In this document: positions 39,929-49,958 of the stretch, in pieces | How the letters are laid out: every line of letters starts with the position of its first letter | Position numbering within the stretch: position 1 is the stretch's first letter | DNA from: Galaxea fascicularis | Taxonomy: Eukaryota > Cnidaria > Anthozoa > Scleractinia > Euphylliidae | Assembly (NCBI GenBank): GCA_948470475.1 | Contig: OX419343.1 | Location: 11,908,067 to 11,972,066 of the forward strand | Length of the DNA stretch: 64,000 nt | Direction: 5' to 3' | Made by a program: the position numbers and the translations under genes | Notes under the pieces: generated by a model | What the model saw: only the letters and a program-made list of their open reading frames with translations | Told to the model about the DNA's origin: nothing | Database searches by the model: none

Positions 39929-42337
39929 TTAGACCGTCAACACGGAAGCCTCGTACTCCGGTAGCCACATTAGAACCGGTTCGTTTGCGACAGGGTTCTT
40001 TTCTTCTCGCACGACCCTTTTTCGGCGTTTTGTCGCAGCCAATTTTGCTTTACAAGCATTCAGGAAATTTTCCAATTGTTTTATTTTGGCGTCTTTGTCA
40101 GCTTCGAGGGCAAGGTATTGTTCGTGGGTGGTCTGGTTCATCCTTCGTAGTTCTTCGATCTCTTTCTTATCTTCCTCACTGGACCACTCGTGTAATTGCA
40201 TCCTCAAATTGACATTGTTGAATTCGTCCGACAACTCGCATGTCCGTCGGCGCTCTTCCTCCAGTGCGCTTTGCAACCGACTTATTTTTTTCCTCGCTTC
40301 CTCTTCGCAGATTAAGCGCGATTCAGCTTCCCGCTTTCGTTTGCCGTGCTCTCTCGGTCTCGTTGTTTTCTCGGTCTGTTCCCGAGTGTCCGAAACGACG
40401 CCAAATCGCAAACATTCGGGAGACAACAAGGGACGGCCCGCATATTGCGCGCATCGTACCCAGTTGGCCGCCATGGCTCCGACAAGCGTGTACCCATACT
40501 TGTCCCAGTTGGTACGGCCTTCTATGGCTGTCTCGTTTTTTAATTCACTAGACTTGTATTGCTTGAAATTGGTCATACTCAGCAACGTTCCTTGCGTCTG
40601 AAGGTATCGCTTTCCGTTATATTTCAACTGGTGAACGTATCTGTGCAGTCGAACCTCTCCATCGTCTCCCAGCATTTCGAGCGACAGCCGTTTCGTCGTC
40701 GACTCTGGATCGAAGAGAGAAACCTCGCCGATTGCAGTATCGGCATGCGCTTGCACCGAAATAGTCAACTTGCCTCGGAAGACCAACGCTTTGAATCGGT
40801 ACTCTATCGCCCCTCCCGATTGAGAAAAGATGGGAACGATGCATTCCACAACGTTGTAAAGAGTCAACAATTCGGCTTGCGGATCCTCTACACCTTCCTC
40901 TTTCAGGCGTTCCAGAGTCGCTTCTAAGTCAAATGGAACCAGCACGTATATAGAGCAGGATGTGGGCTTGTACGTTGCCCGCTGGTTATCAATGTCCCCT
41001 TTAAACGTGGGTTCAAGGTCGTACGTACAGGGCCGTTCGTAGATGTTTTTTGATTGTTCGCGTGTGAGGACCCCTACCCTGTCATCCCCTTTATCGTACT
41101 GTGGCTTTTCTTTGCACGTGATACGCACCTGCCGACAACAATTGAGGCTATAGGTGCAACGGTTTGCTTTCGTTTGAATGGATACGAATTTCCCCACATT
41201 GTTAAGGGGAACGTCGCAATGAGACGTGGTGGTATCGGTCACCTCCTGTTGTATGGATAGCATGGAGGTGGCATCTTGCCCGCAACGGGAACACGCAAGG
41301 TGGCGATGGTAGGCGATGGTATCGGCCAGACGCTGCTTCGATTCGCGGACAATCTTCATGACGTTGTTAAAGTCGCGAGAGTGACCTCTCACCAAATTCT
41401 GCAGAACCGCCACCTGGTCATCTCCGCAGCCGTCGCGATGGTCCTCGCTGACCTCGTGAAAGATGGAACGTGGTATCGTGGGCGTTTCGTTAAGTGGGTA
41501 CACAGTGTACAAGGCCTTGTTGATCTGTTCTAAGTAGGAGTCGCTCAAGATGCACGGGATACTACTCATCGTCAAAACCATAATGCGCGTCAATTCGGTG
41601 AAATCAACCTTTTGCTTTGTCGTGTCAGTGACATAAAATATGGGTAAGTCTCGGATGCGTTTCTTAGAACTGTCCAGGCGTTCCTCGAACGACCCTTCTT
41701 TCTTGGCACCGATGGCCTCACAAAACACTTCTTTCAAACTGTCTTGCAATGGCATCTTAGCCATGCGAGACCAATCCCAAACGCGCGCCAAGTCCCCAAC
41801 GACGATGGCCGAATCTGCGTTTTCGGGGCCAAAATGTGGCGTGGCAATATCGTAGCTGAATACTGCTGTGGCCGTCCTTTGCATGCAATCAAACTTTGAG
41901 ATACGATCAGATTCCGATAGCGGGTCGACGTACCCTCCGGGCAACGAATTGATGTGATGCAATGCCTTATTAGCATAGTCGTAGGGCTCGATGCCACATC
42001 TTTGGGCATAAGCGGGCACTCGAGTGGGATCGATTAAAAATTGCCCAAACAGCTCGCTCGGCGTAGCCGGATCTCGATTCATCAATGTCTCGTCCTGAAT
42101 CACGGGACACATGTTCGACGTGCGACGAGGCAAATCGGTACCCATCAAGGTCATCGTCGACTTTTCGCCATACGGAGTACAAACGGTGTAGACGCGTGTA
42201 TTTAGCGAAGAGTCGAAATGAGATTCAGTTGCCACGGGAAATCCATTTTCCAGGTCACGCCGAGCACGCTTGCTCGTCACATTTAGCTTGGCTATCTCGT
42301 CTCGGTAAGACGGAGGCGCTCCACGAATTACCCTCAT
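39929..42337 (-). CDS. Structural protein candidate with C-terminal coiled coil (portal-like?)
   Basis: 802 residues. The first 600 are globular and contain a CSRCG pair and several further cysteines (SLNCCRQV) at about 355-410. Residues about 650-775 form a charged coiled coil, followed by a basic patch (KRRKRVVREEK) and a hydrophobic end. Herpesvirus portal proteins are of similar size with a coiled coil in the second half, so a portal is possible, but I cannot show homology. Other virion proteins are equally possible. A minus-strand AATAAA lies at 39,902-39,907. Confidence 0.6.
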   Translation of the reverse strand: MRVIRGAPPSYRDEIAKLNVTSKRARRDLENGFPVATESHFDSSLNTRVYTVCTPYGEKSTMTLMGTDLPRRTSNMCPVIQDETLMNRDPATPSELFGQFLIDPTRVPAYAQRCGIEPYDYANKALHHINSLPGGYVDPLSESDRISKFDCMQRTATAVFSYDIATPHFGPENADSAIVVGDLARVWDWSRMAKMPLQDSLKEVFCEAIGAKKEGSFEERLDSSKKRIRDLPIFYVTDTTKQKVDFTELTRIMVLTMSSIPCILSDSYLEQINKALYTVYPLNETPTIPRSIFHEVSEDHRDGCGDDQVAVLQNLVRGHSRDFNNVMKIVRESKQRLADTIAYHRHLACSRCGQDATSMLSIQQEVTDTTTSHCDVPLNNVGKFVSIQTKANRCTYSLNCCRQVRITCKEKPQYDKGDDRVGVLTREQSKNIYERPCTYDLEPTFKGDIDNQRATYKPTSCSIYVLVPFDLEATLERLKEEGVEDPQAELLTLYNVVECIVPIFSQSGGAIEYRFKALVFRGKLTISVQAHADTAIGEVSLFDPESTTKRLSLEMLGDDGEVRLHRYVHQLKYNGKRYLQTQGTLLSMTNFKQYKSSELKNETAIEGRTNWDKYGYTLVGAMAANWVRCAQYAGRPLLSPECLRFGVVSDTREQTEKTTRPREHGKRKREAESRLICEEEARKKISRLQSALEEERRRTCELSDEFNNVNLRMQLHEWSSEEDKKEIEELRRMNQTTHEQYLALEADKDAKIKQLENFLNACKAKLAATKRRKRVVREEKNPVANEPVLMWLPEYEASVLTV

Positions 42338-42418
42338 GACAAAAGTTTGGATGCGTTGAAGGGGAATAATAAAAAAAACACAGTCTGGCAGTTTCGTTTA
42401 TATATCTTTATTGATCAA

Positions 42419-43414
42419 TCACGTGAGTTTTAAGTGACGTAATGCTTCCGATAGAGATTGGCGAGAGCTAGGAATGGGATCGGCCAGCTTTAGCCCTACA
42501 CGTCCTATGCGGTCAGTTACATTTCCGCTGGCATTGCCAGCAATACGCTCGATCCCTTCTCCTGCTTTCTCTAGCAATTCGCTCCAGTAGGGAAAGAGCT
42601 TCGCTCGCCCCCAAAATCGAACGAGACGGGCCACGGCGCATTTGTCGTCTCGATCCTCTCCGTCTTTAAAGGGCAAAGGGCATTCGCACAAACCGTTCGT
42701 TCTCCCGAGATCGATGCAAATCAACAGGACGCCGACGACATGTACCTCAGCCAGGGCGAGGTCGCAGTCATGTCCACACAGGGCCTCTGGCGGTGAAAGC
42801 GAATAGTTGCCGTGCACCCAGAGTCGTAGTTTCCCTTTGGCCGTGCTACGCGAATTTCCAAGGTCGATCAAAACGAGCCGATTTTTTGCCCCGTCGACCA
42901 TGACGTTTTTCATCGACAAATCGCCGTGTACGATTCCCACGACATCGTGCAGATGACGAACGGCATCCACCAATTGATGCGCGATGCAGAGAACTGAGTA
43001 TTTGGTATTGCTGCCCGTAGTGTGCAACCATTTGCCTAGGATCATGCCAGAGACAAGAGGCATCACCAGTCTGGGTACGCTCGTTGTCTCCGGTGGTGGC
43101 ATGCAGACCGCACACAATTGTACGATGCGGCTGTCCTTGTGCCCGTTGCACTTTAACATTGCCTTCAATTCCCTGTCGAATTGATCGTAATCGAGATTGC
43201 GCTGAATCTTTACCACGCAAGGAGTCGTCCCGTCCTTTATCGCCGACACGCAGACGGCAAACGCTCCGGCACCTAGATGCGGCAACGAGTCGTCTACTTG
43301 CAAATCCGAAGATGAAATGAGGTCAACCGAGCCATCTCTTTTAGCCGGTAGCACAGCCATTTCGTTCAGCAATTCAACAATCGAAGGTGACATAGTAAGG
43401 GGCTGCATCGCCAA
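42419..43414 (-). CDS. Second protein kinase
   Basis: 331 residues. Glycine loop LGAGAFAVC (about 48-56), catalytic Lys in VVKIQ (about 69), catalytic loop HGDLSMKNVM (about 162-171), IDLGNS in the place of DFG (about 180-185) and SPPEAL in the place of the APE motif. It looks catalytically complete with a DLG variant. It is not a close copy of the kinase at 19,606-21,093. The 3' end is followed within 10 bases by a minus-strand AATAAA (42,410-42,415). Its 5' end overlaps the 3' end of the small secreted protein gene by about 40 bases. Confidence 0.85.
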   Translation of the reverse strand: MAMQPLTMSPSIVELLNEMAVLPAKRDGSVDLISSSDLQVDDSLPHLGAGAFAVCVSAIKDGTTPCVVKIQRNLDYDQFDRELKAMLKCNGHKDSRIVQLCAVCMPPPETTSVPRLVMPLVSGMILGKWLHTTGSNTKYSVLCIAHQLVDAVRHLHDVVGIVHGDLSMKNVMVDGAKNRLVLIDLGNSRSTAKGKLRLWVHGNYSLSPPEALCGHDCDLALAEVHVVGVLLICIDLGRTNGLCECPLPFKDGEDRDDKCAVARLVRFWGRAKLFPYWSELLEKAGEGIERIAGNASGNVTDRIGRVGLKLADPIPSSRQSLSEALRHLKLT

Positions 43415-43871
43415 TGTCGACGGTCGGAGGACCAGACGACGGATCCACGAGAAACTCTCCGGTTCTCATGCAAAACACGGTGCGTCTGAATTTCGGAATG
43501 AATCGAATGCATGCGGGTGGTTTAACAATTTGGCATCGCCCATCAAATGCCATTGCTTCTATTCGAGCGTCGCAACCCAAGTGACATCGAACCAGAGCCG
43601 AGACGTCCACCAGATCCCAAGAGAAGGGAAGGGAACCCACCAACGTGATAGAAAGCGAGTCGTTGTACCCGTATTCTACTAGCATAGTGCCCGGTCCCAC
43701 CAGAATGTCGCACCCATCGCAGAACGAGGGAAGCAACCAATGAGAATGGGGTGACACTGGCGAATAATGCAAGAGAGCTCCATTTTGGTCCACTTCGACG
43801 ACGCCGGGATCCGTGACGATGGTGTTACCCGCGAGGATGGCAACTGTACAAAATAAAAACAATACCTGCAT
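43374..43871 (-). CDS. Small secreted protein
   Basis: 165 residues from the ATG at 43,871, chosen because it opens with a signal peptide (MQVLFLFCTVAILAG). The longer frame to 44,090 would overlap the next gene. The mature part has about eight cysteines, one or two glycosylation sites and no transmembrane segment. A small secreted Cys-containing glycoprotein is reminiscent of herpesvirus gL, but similarity of sequence was not seen. It overlaps the kinase gene start. Confidence 0.65.
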   Translation of the reverse strand: MQVLFLFCTVAILAGNTIVTDPGVVEVDQNGALLHYSPVSPHSHWLLPSFCDGCDILVGPGTMLVEYGYNDSLSITLVGSLPFSWDLVDVSALVRCHLGCDARIEAMAFDGRCQIVKPPACIRFIPKFRRTVFCMRTGEFLVDPSSGPPTVDIGDAAPYYVTFDC

Positions 43872-43917
43872 CTTTGTCGAAACAAGATTGTTCGTGGTAC
43901 GTTTATTGTTTGAACGC

Positions 43918-44817
43918 TCAGCGAAAGGAAAGAATGTCCCTGTGGAAACCGATGGGAAATTTTCGAAAGTACGCGTCAAACTCCACACCGTTATTCGTGG
44001 GCAAAAGAATGGTGTCGCCAAGTGAGTCGATGGATCCTGGTGTGTTCGAGAACTGAATGGGACTACACGCGTGGGAAATGCGTTTGCCACACACCGTCAC
44101 CACGACACGCATCGTCGTACCTATACCATCGTCCGTTTCACCACGAGGTGCAGGCAGGTGGAGACAAAAGTCCATGATCGAGCCATCCGCACGGGTCTTC
44201 ACCAGAGGACTTTCAAAGTATCTGTTTTTGAGGCAATCGGTAATGCTACCGCCTCGAGTGGATTTCACAACTTTGGGAGGAACGTGTGATTCGATCTGAT
44301 TCCTCAGTTTGCGTAGTTTGTATTGTTTCCCATCGCTGTCCTCGGATCGCACGTATTCCGAAACTGTCATGTACAAATCGCTCAAAAAGAACCGTTCTTC
44401 ATTCAGGGCTTCCACCTCGCCCGTAAATTCCTTGCGTTCCACAGCATCCAATCCACACAGACCATGCACTTCTGGTGACCATTCTGCCCAATTCGGAAAC
44501 CAGGGCGGTTTTGATAGACTCGCATTTTTCAAAGAGACGCTGCGTCGTCCCACGACTCTGCCATCATCGTGTTTCAACATGTACGGTTGACCACAGGCTT
44601 CCACACTTATCGCCTCGACACGTTCGATGATCATCAGGCAACCTGCGGGAAGACTAAGATCCTGCAAAGGAAACACACTCCAGCCCCCCGATTTCTTACA
44701 ATTAAACTTAAAGACGTGCTTGTATGGGTCAGCACCCACAACGTCAAAATCGAACGTGAAACGCGGTTGCGGTTGCGGCTGCTGCTGCTGCTGCTGTAAA
44801 AACGGTGGAAGGGCCAT
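43918..44817 (-). CDS. Unknown protein lying in the putative terminase intron
   Basis: 299 residues from the ATG at 44,817, with a glutamine-rich start (PPFLQQQQQQPQPQP) followed by a mixed domain that I do not recognise. The open frame continues in phase into the terminase gene upstream through about 28 codons of AT-rich sequence, so a single 638-codon frame exists. I favour two genes because a strong splice donor ends the terminase exon and because the composition changes abruptly. A minus-strand AATAAA lies at about 43,900-43,905. Confidence 0.55.
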   Translation of the reverse strand: MALPPFLQQQQQQPQPQPRFTFDFDVVGADPYKHVFKFNCKKSGGWSVFPLQDLSLPAGCLMIIERVEAISVEACGQPYMLKHDDGRVVGRRSVSLKNASLSKPPWFPNWAEWSPEVHGLCGLDAVERKEFTGEVEALNEERFFLSDLYMTVSEYVRSEDSDGKQYKLRKLRNQIESHVPPKVVKSTRGGSITDCLKNRYFESPLVKTRADGSIMDFCLHLPAPRGETDDGIGTTMRVVVTVCGKRISHACSPIQFSNTPGSIDSLGDTILLPTNNGVEFDAYFRKFPIGFHRDILSFR

Positions 44818-44901
44818 GAGTCCGTCTATCGCTTTTTTTTTTACTCGCAAGGCATATAACAACAAATACAACATAACAAATAAATACAATGTGATACTCA
44901 C

Positions 44902-45834
44902 GTTTGGGGCTCCGGCGATGATGTGTAAGACGGATTTCCTGTTTTCCAGCGCAAATACGACGGTCACGTCTCTGTCGTTTTTTGAGAGCCGCACGTTTCG
45001 AATCAGGCCCAAGTCCCGCAACGTTTCCAAGTGGCTGTATACGGGATGCAAGTGCAAGCGAGCCGCATCGAGGGTGTTGGCCATAACCAACACATGCATG
45101 TCCTTTTCTGCAAAAGCCATGGCCAAGGCCATGGCCAGATCCACTGACACCGACTTACCACTTCGTCTCGGTGCCACTATGACCCAAATCTTGCGACTCA
45201 TGGCCTCGAAGATACGACTCATCTCTTCGGCGACTCTCGGATTGGGAAATTTTGGATCGTACGTCACCATTTCGGGCGTGGCCAGGTGCAAGAGTCGCAA
45301 GACTTCGTGGATGTACCTGTTAGTTTCACTGCCGATTAGCCTCTTAAACATTCCGAGCAAGAAGCATTGCAGGTATCGCCATTGGAAAGGTTCCAAATGC
45401 CACCCTTGCGCATCCAGTAACGCCCAAATTGCCGCGATGGCATTGCGAACTAGAGTCATGCGCGCGTTCTCTTGCGGAGTTCCTCCGCGTACTGGATCCA
45501 ACGTTGCTCGCGCTACCATCACACCTCTTTCAAAAAGACAAGTCACGAACTCGTCGTAAGTGTGAATGGTGCGCGCTGCTCGATCTCGACGTTCGTCTGA
45601 GCTCACTTGGGCCACGGACGACTCGACTAGGCGAGCGAAGCGATTGCCCATGGCAGACACGCGACGGATCGTGTCGTTGACTCGCACCAGCTGGCTAAAC
45701 GTACCCAGACAATCTGTGGCCTCGTAATGTGCAAATGTTCTCCGATGCCGCGAAACTCGACTCGTATTCACGACGTCGTCCAATCGTCCAAACACGTTAT
45801 ATAAAATGGACGCCCTACTCACTCCGGCATCCAT
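44902..45834 (-). CDS. Terminase ATPase, first exon
   Basis: 311 codons ending at a splice donor (AAC|GTGAGT). Residues about 224-235 read VIVAPRRSGKS, the Walker A form of herpesvirus terminase ATPases (PRRxGKT). The following 85 residues match the spacing to the point where the intron interrupts the UL15 family, just before the Walker B block. The protein packages DNA into capsids by ATP hydrolysis. No Walker B or nuclease exon was found further along the minus strand in this window, so exon 2 is outside, lost or unrecognised. The start overlaps the divergent gene at 45,806 by 28 bases. A later Met (about residue 52-60, MGNRFARL) is an alternative start. Confidence 0.72.
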
Positions 45835-46933
45835 CGGACAAAATTCTGGATGGAAAATCTTTCTCGATCCTTCCTATCGCGTCCTCGTGATTGACCAAAA
45901 GCAGCGACGATGGGTTCCGTTGCGATTTCTCGAATGCAATAAATGGATTGCAATCTGGAACGGCCAAGATACGAGTGCTTGCTGCCTCTTGGATATCGTC
46001 GAAGACGGAGAGCAGCGTAAATCCTGGCCGGTGGTCAAACAATTCCTTGGCGATGCCGCGACGATAATAGGGTTCCTGCCCGAAGAAAACGTGGACCGAG
46101 TACAACTGTTCTATCGCTGGATTCCACCACAGGAGACGCCAGATTACGAATGTAATGCATCCCACGATCTGACAAATCTGCTTCCCTTGGCTTTCCAATG
46201 GCGACATTCGATCGTGTACGGGACCGTCGACGTGGCCATCTCGGTTGGCGGCTTGCACGTACTCGACCTTCCAGGCATCGAATTAATAGAAGGTGTCGCT
46301 GTATCGCAAGGGGTCCAAAAAGCCCTGGAAAGAGGCCCAGAAACGAGGCCGTGTTATTGTTGGCGGGACGTGGCGAGGAAAGTGCTTGTCAACGGAGGTG
46401 ACACGCGAGGGAAAGTGACGATACGCGTCGAGGTCGAAGAAGAACAGGTTCGATGCGAAGGCATCCAATGCACCACCTTTTTGACGCTCCAAGCCCGACT
46501 GTTGATGAACGCGAGGTCTTTGTTGAGCAACAGCGACAGGCGCGCTGTCATTGTGGGCCACTCGGACAAACGCGTACTCCGAACCCTTCGGCGATTGTTG
46601 AGCACCATTGGAGCCCAGAGTCGCAAAACGTCATACATCCAAGACACCGGGAAACACTGTGACCGCACGTATTACAAACTGTTCTGGTATCCCGAAGAGA
46701 GCGACTTTGTGGACCCAAGAAAAGATCACGGACCGACTTTTACGGCATTTTGGCCAGAGTGCAAGCCAGTGTCTCCACCCTATTGCTTGGTGCAATTTGC
46801 CGACAGGGGCACATTTCTCGTGGATGGCGTGCGTTATTTACCGTATGCCGCAAACGAACCCAAGATAACCGGACGTCCGTGGTCGACACCTGTTCCCGTA
46901 CGACGACGACGACGAAAACGACATGTTCGATGA
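45806..46933 (+). CDS. Unknown protein, first of an overlapping plus-strand run
   Basis: 375 residues, no signal peptide or membrane segment, several isolated cysteines and a strongly basic C-terminus (VRRRRRKRHVR) that may direct it to the nucleus or to DNA. No family was recognised. A TATATAAA at 45,798-45,805 directly abuts the ATG. The 3' end overlaps the next gene by 11 bases. Confidence 0.65.
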   Translation: MDALLTPASIGQNSGWKIFLDPSYRVLVIDQKQRRWVPLRFLECNKWIAIWNGQDTSACCLLDIVEDGEQRKSWPVVKQFLGDAATIIGFLPEENVDRVQLFYRWIPPQETPDYECNASHDLTNLLPLAFQWRHSIVYGTVDVAISVGGLHVLDLPGIELIEGVAVSQGVQKALERGPETRPCYCWRDVARKVLVNGGDTRGKVTIRVEVEEEQVRCEGIQCTTFLTLQARLLMNARSLLSNSDRRAVIVGHSDKRVLRTLRRLLSTIGAQSRKTSYIQDTGKHCDRTYYKLFWYPEESDFVDPRKDHGPTFTAFWPECKPVSPPYCLVQFADRGTFLVDGVRYLPYAANEPKITGRPWSTPVPVRRRRRKRHVR

Positions 46934-48179
46934 CGAAACTTCAATCGCTCGTTTTCTACTGTGTTCCAACACGATCGTCTTCATTGTTGAGACGGGCTTT
47001 GCCAACAAAATTCGACCTTATGTGTCTCACGAAACCATGTACTTGTCACTCTTTTATTACCTCGTGGCCAATTACGCTTCCAAGAGAGGCTCGTCGGCCT
47101 CCTCTCGCTGCGTTTGGGCCTGCGTGACTTGGACAGCCTTGTGTTCGATCTCATTAGTATCGCTGCTCTCCTTCTTCTCCAACTTTCGTCATTCCATCGT
47201 CGACTGTCTCGTTGACGATGCAACCGGGGATGCTCGTTTCTGTCGTTTTGGCGGAGATCGTTCGCGCTGCGAGTCGTTTGTGATCGCGGCTACTAGACAG
47301 ACAGTTCAAGAGGGCTGCGTGACCTTCGTCTTGGGTCCTTTCATGGGAACCCTGTATGCGATCATGGTGTTCGTCTTTCGCTTCGTTCCGTGTTTCTTTG
47401 GGGGCGTCCACTTTGCAGCCACCTTCAACGAAGATCGCCTTTTCCCCCCTGGGACTCCATCGCACGACGTCTCGATCAACGACGATTCCACACCTTCTTT
47501 ACCACCCACGACCTTCTACCTTGCTTCGTCGTTATTTCTGTGGAGTATATTTGCCCTGGAATTTTCCGCCGGTAAGCATCAGGACATATCCTCGTACACG
47601 ACTCTTGCCGCGTTTGGAGCTCTAGTCCTAGTCCAACTTCATCGATCCCGTGGGAAGACATCACCAGAAGCGGAACAAATTCTTCAACAACTGCAATTTG
47701 TGGGGTCTATGGTCTTGACATTCTACGTGTACCTTGACTTCCTTCGAAATATCGTTGCGCTTGTTTCCACTTGTGCAACACTGGTCGATTACGAGGTGCT
47801 GTCTGCGTGTCAAGCGGGAGACGAAGTTTGTCTCGAAACCCGAAACGCATTGTCGACCACCTTCTTTCGCCAGCACGACTGTCCTCAACTCGGAGACGTA
47901 CACGCACGACACGTCTACTTTTACGTTTGCCAGGCCTTGCGATTCCTCTTCTTGGCAATGGTGTACCCAGCGACGATGATCTACAAGAACATCCATCGGG
48001 ATATAGCTGGTCAAAGATCTGGGAAACGGAATCACGTAGAAGAAAGCATCAACGCGACACCCGTCGACGAACTGGACCGATTGCTTCGCACGGCCGTCGA
48101 ACGCGAATTAGAGGAAAAAGAAGAAAGGGAACACCTGGGCAAACGATTCGACGCCACCGGACGCGCCGATGGCGATTAG
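46923..48179 (+). CDS. Multi-pass membrane protein (about 7-8 helices)
   Basis: 418 residues with hydrophobic segments at roughly 10-27, 40-56, 62-85, 125-160, 195-215, 225-242, 255-288 and 318-345, and a charged tail of about 60 residues (EREEHLG-type). No signal peptide. The number of helices and the length resemble herpesvirus glycoprotein M, but I cannot claim homology. Cysteines and one or two glycosylation sites lie in the loops. It overlaps both neighbours by 11 bases (start in the previous gene, stop inside the next). Confidence 0.7.
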   Translation: MFDDETSIARFLLCSNTIVFIVETGFANKIRPYVSHETMYLSLFYYLVANYASKRGSSASSRCVWACVTWTALCSISLVSLLSFFSNFRHSIVDCLVDDATGDARFCRFGGDRSRCESFVIAATRQTVQEGCVTFVLGPFMGTLYAIMVFVFRFVPCFFGGVHFAATFNEDRLFPPGTPSHDVSINDDSTPSLPPTTFYLASSLFLWSIFALEFSAGKHQDISSYTTLAAFGALVLVQLHRSRGKTSPEAEQILQQLQFVGSMVLTFYVYLDFLRNIVALVSTCATLVDYEVLSACQAGDEVCLETRNALSTTFFRQHDCPQLGDVHARHVYFYVCQALRFLFLAMVYPATMIYKNIHRDIAGQRSGKRNHVEESINATPVDELDRLLRTAVERELEEKEEREHLGKRFDATGRADGD

Positions 48180-49299
48180 AACCACACACCTATCTGCAAA
48201 TACTGGCGTGTATGCGCGATGCGAATTAGTCGACGGTCGCATCGCCTGCGCCTACCTCAACCTGGTAAACACGGTGTCGACAACTTCGTGGCCAATGGGA
48301 CAGTGTGACAATTGCCTAGAACGTGGAAATTCTGTGCACACGGGATCTCGAGGAAGTTTTATCCAGCTCATGTTCATCTGCTTCAACGGCCGCGACAAAT
48401 GCTCGCTATTGCCTTTCCAGGCGTCGTCTGCCGTCAACATGACCACAGTCAAGGACGAAGGCACGCGAGAATTTCTCGCTTCAGGATACGATGTTCTCCA
48501 ACACCTCGGATTTGGCAAAACGGGTGGGCGATGCGGAGGTTTTTACAATAAAAATTGTAATTTTTCCACCGTCTTGCACGGTGTGCTGAATCGCGAAAGA
48601 TACATCGAACGTCTCTTGACAGTTCGCGGACTGAGATTCTCTCGCAACGCCTTCTTTCCACCCGTCAAGTATTCCACTGTCACGGACACGGAACAGGTCA
48701 TACAAGCACAAATTTACCCTTCTTCTTTGGCCATCAATCTACAAAACCTCACGAAAGCGACAGCCTCGCGGTACGGACCTTTTATTCTTCAACAGATTGC
48801 GTGCGAGGCCGACGTGGACACGAGTCTGATGCGATTTTGCGTCGACGCCGAGTGGCGAATGTGTCGCACACTGACGCCAAATGAAAAAATTGAACTGGTC
48901 GTGGCTTATTACTCGTTCCGGTGGTTGGAGTTCACCGAACCAGGATTTAACATCACGACGGCCATGCACGACTTTTTGCAGCGAGGTCTACGACTGTTCA
49001 CGTTGGATCACGAACGCTACTGGTATACGTTCGAGCGAGAGAAATACAAGAATTGGGAAATTAACAACCTCTTCGTCGAGAATACCCGTCTTCACTGCTG
49101 TCCGCACGCAGATGGTTTTCGCGTCTTCGTGAAGACGTTTCTGACGTCGATGGGTCACGTCTTTGCAGCACAGCAAATTCGAAACGCATTTCCAGACGCC
49201 GCAGAATCACTGACGCATAAAGACATCAGAGATTGCTCTTTAGCGCGCCACTGGTACCAGACTCACGTGCTTGAATACCATTGCTTATATAACGTTTAA
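48169..49299 (+). CDS. Unknown protein, third of the overlapping run
   Basis: 376 residues, soluble, with an N-terminal Cys pair (CDNCLERG), scattered cysteines (GGRCGGFYNKNC, HCCPH) and a Trp/Tyr-rich C-terminal half. No signal peptide despite a hydrophobic stretch. No family was recognised; a structural or tegument role is conceivable by position only. The stop TAA lies within an AATAAA at 49,298-49,303, ending the run. Confidence 0.65.
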   Translation: MAIRTTHLSANTGVYARCELVDGRIACAYLNLVNTVSTTSWPMGQCDNCLERGNSVHTGSRGSFIQLMFICFNGRDKCSLLPFQASSAVNMTTVKDEGTREFLASGYDVLQHLGFGKTGGRCGGFYNKNCNFSTVLHGVLNRERYIERLLTVRGLRFSRNAFFPPVKYSTVTDTEQVIQAQIYPSSLAINLQNLTKATASRYGPFILQQIACEADVDTSLMRFCVDAEWRMCRTLTPNEKIELVVAYYSFRWLEFTEPGFNITTAMHDFLQRGLRLFTLDHERYWYTFEREKYKNWEINNLFVENTRLHCCPHADGFRVFVKTFLTSMGHVFAAQQIRNAFPDAAESLTHKDIRDCSLARHWYQTHVLEYHCLYNV

Positions 49300-49305
49300 T
49301 AAAAC

Positions 49306-49908
49306 TCATTTTGGATTTTTTGAACACAGAGTTTCGTAGACTTTGACGGTTTCCAAAAATGCACGGAGGCGTTGCGGGTGAACTACTCTCTTTCCTTTGT
49401 TCTCTCCCTTGTTTAACTCCACGCATAGCGTATCGGGCATGAGGTTCATCACGCCTTCGAGAACCCGTTGAATTTTTCTCTTGGGATCGCGGAACTGATC
49501 GGCGCATTCGTCATGATCTTCGTCGTAATGTCGGCGTACTTCGTCTTCAGTCACGTCTACCAAGAATGACAGGTTAGAGTGGGTCCTACCCAATGAGCGA
49601 AATCGTTCGGTATATGCCCGAACGAGCCCCGGTCGCGCCATCAACTTAACCTGGTGAAACGTTTTGGTCAGTTCTTTTAGCAGCACCGTATCGACTGCCC
49701 GGTCACCATTGCGAGGTGCACGGTCATTGTCGGTCTCCTTGGTGTAAAGCTTGCACAGAGAGCACTCGACACCAGGATCAAACCCCGGAAGGGGTACGCC
49801 GGACTGCTCCCCGCCGATGCTATCTTCGTCGTCCCCTGTGAGGTCGATGGCATCACTCACTAACTGCTGTACTCTATCGCTCGCCATGTCGTCGTACGAC
49901 TCGCGCAA
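49306..49908 (-). CDS. Acidic protein with a SUMO-interaction-like motif
   Basis: 200 residues (193 from the second Met). Near the N-terminus it reads AIDLTGDDEDS: a hydrophobic core IDLT followed by acidic residues and a serine, the canonical form of a SUMO-interacting motif. A CSLCKLY pair follows at about residue 55. The rest is helical and charged. SIMs recruit SUMO-modified proteins, and viral proteins use them at PML bodies, so an intrinsic-immunity role is possible; this is inference. It converges with the overlapping run, 6 bases apart, and is divergent from the 7-helix gene. Confidence 0.6.
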   Translation of the reverse strand: MRESYDDMASDRVQQLVSDAIDLTGDDEDSIGGEQSGVPLPGFDPGVECSLCKLYTKETDNDRAPRNGDRAVDTVLLKELTKTFHQVKLMARPGLVRAYTERFRSLGRTHSNLSFLVDVTEDEVRRHYDEDHDECADQFRDPKRKIQRVLEGVMNLMPDTLCVELNKGENKGKRVVHPQRLRAFLETVKVYETLCSKNPK

Positions 49909-49958
49909 AACGTAGTATCGTTAATCTCGAATCGCGACCTGGGAATTTGCACGCGAAG

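Noticed and set aside
44627..45559. 310-codon plus-strand frame antisense to the terminase exon
   Set aside because: It is basic and low-complexity and lies opposite a frame with a clear Walker A motif.
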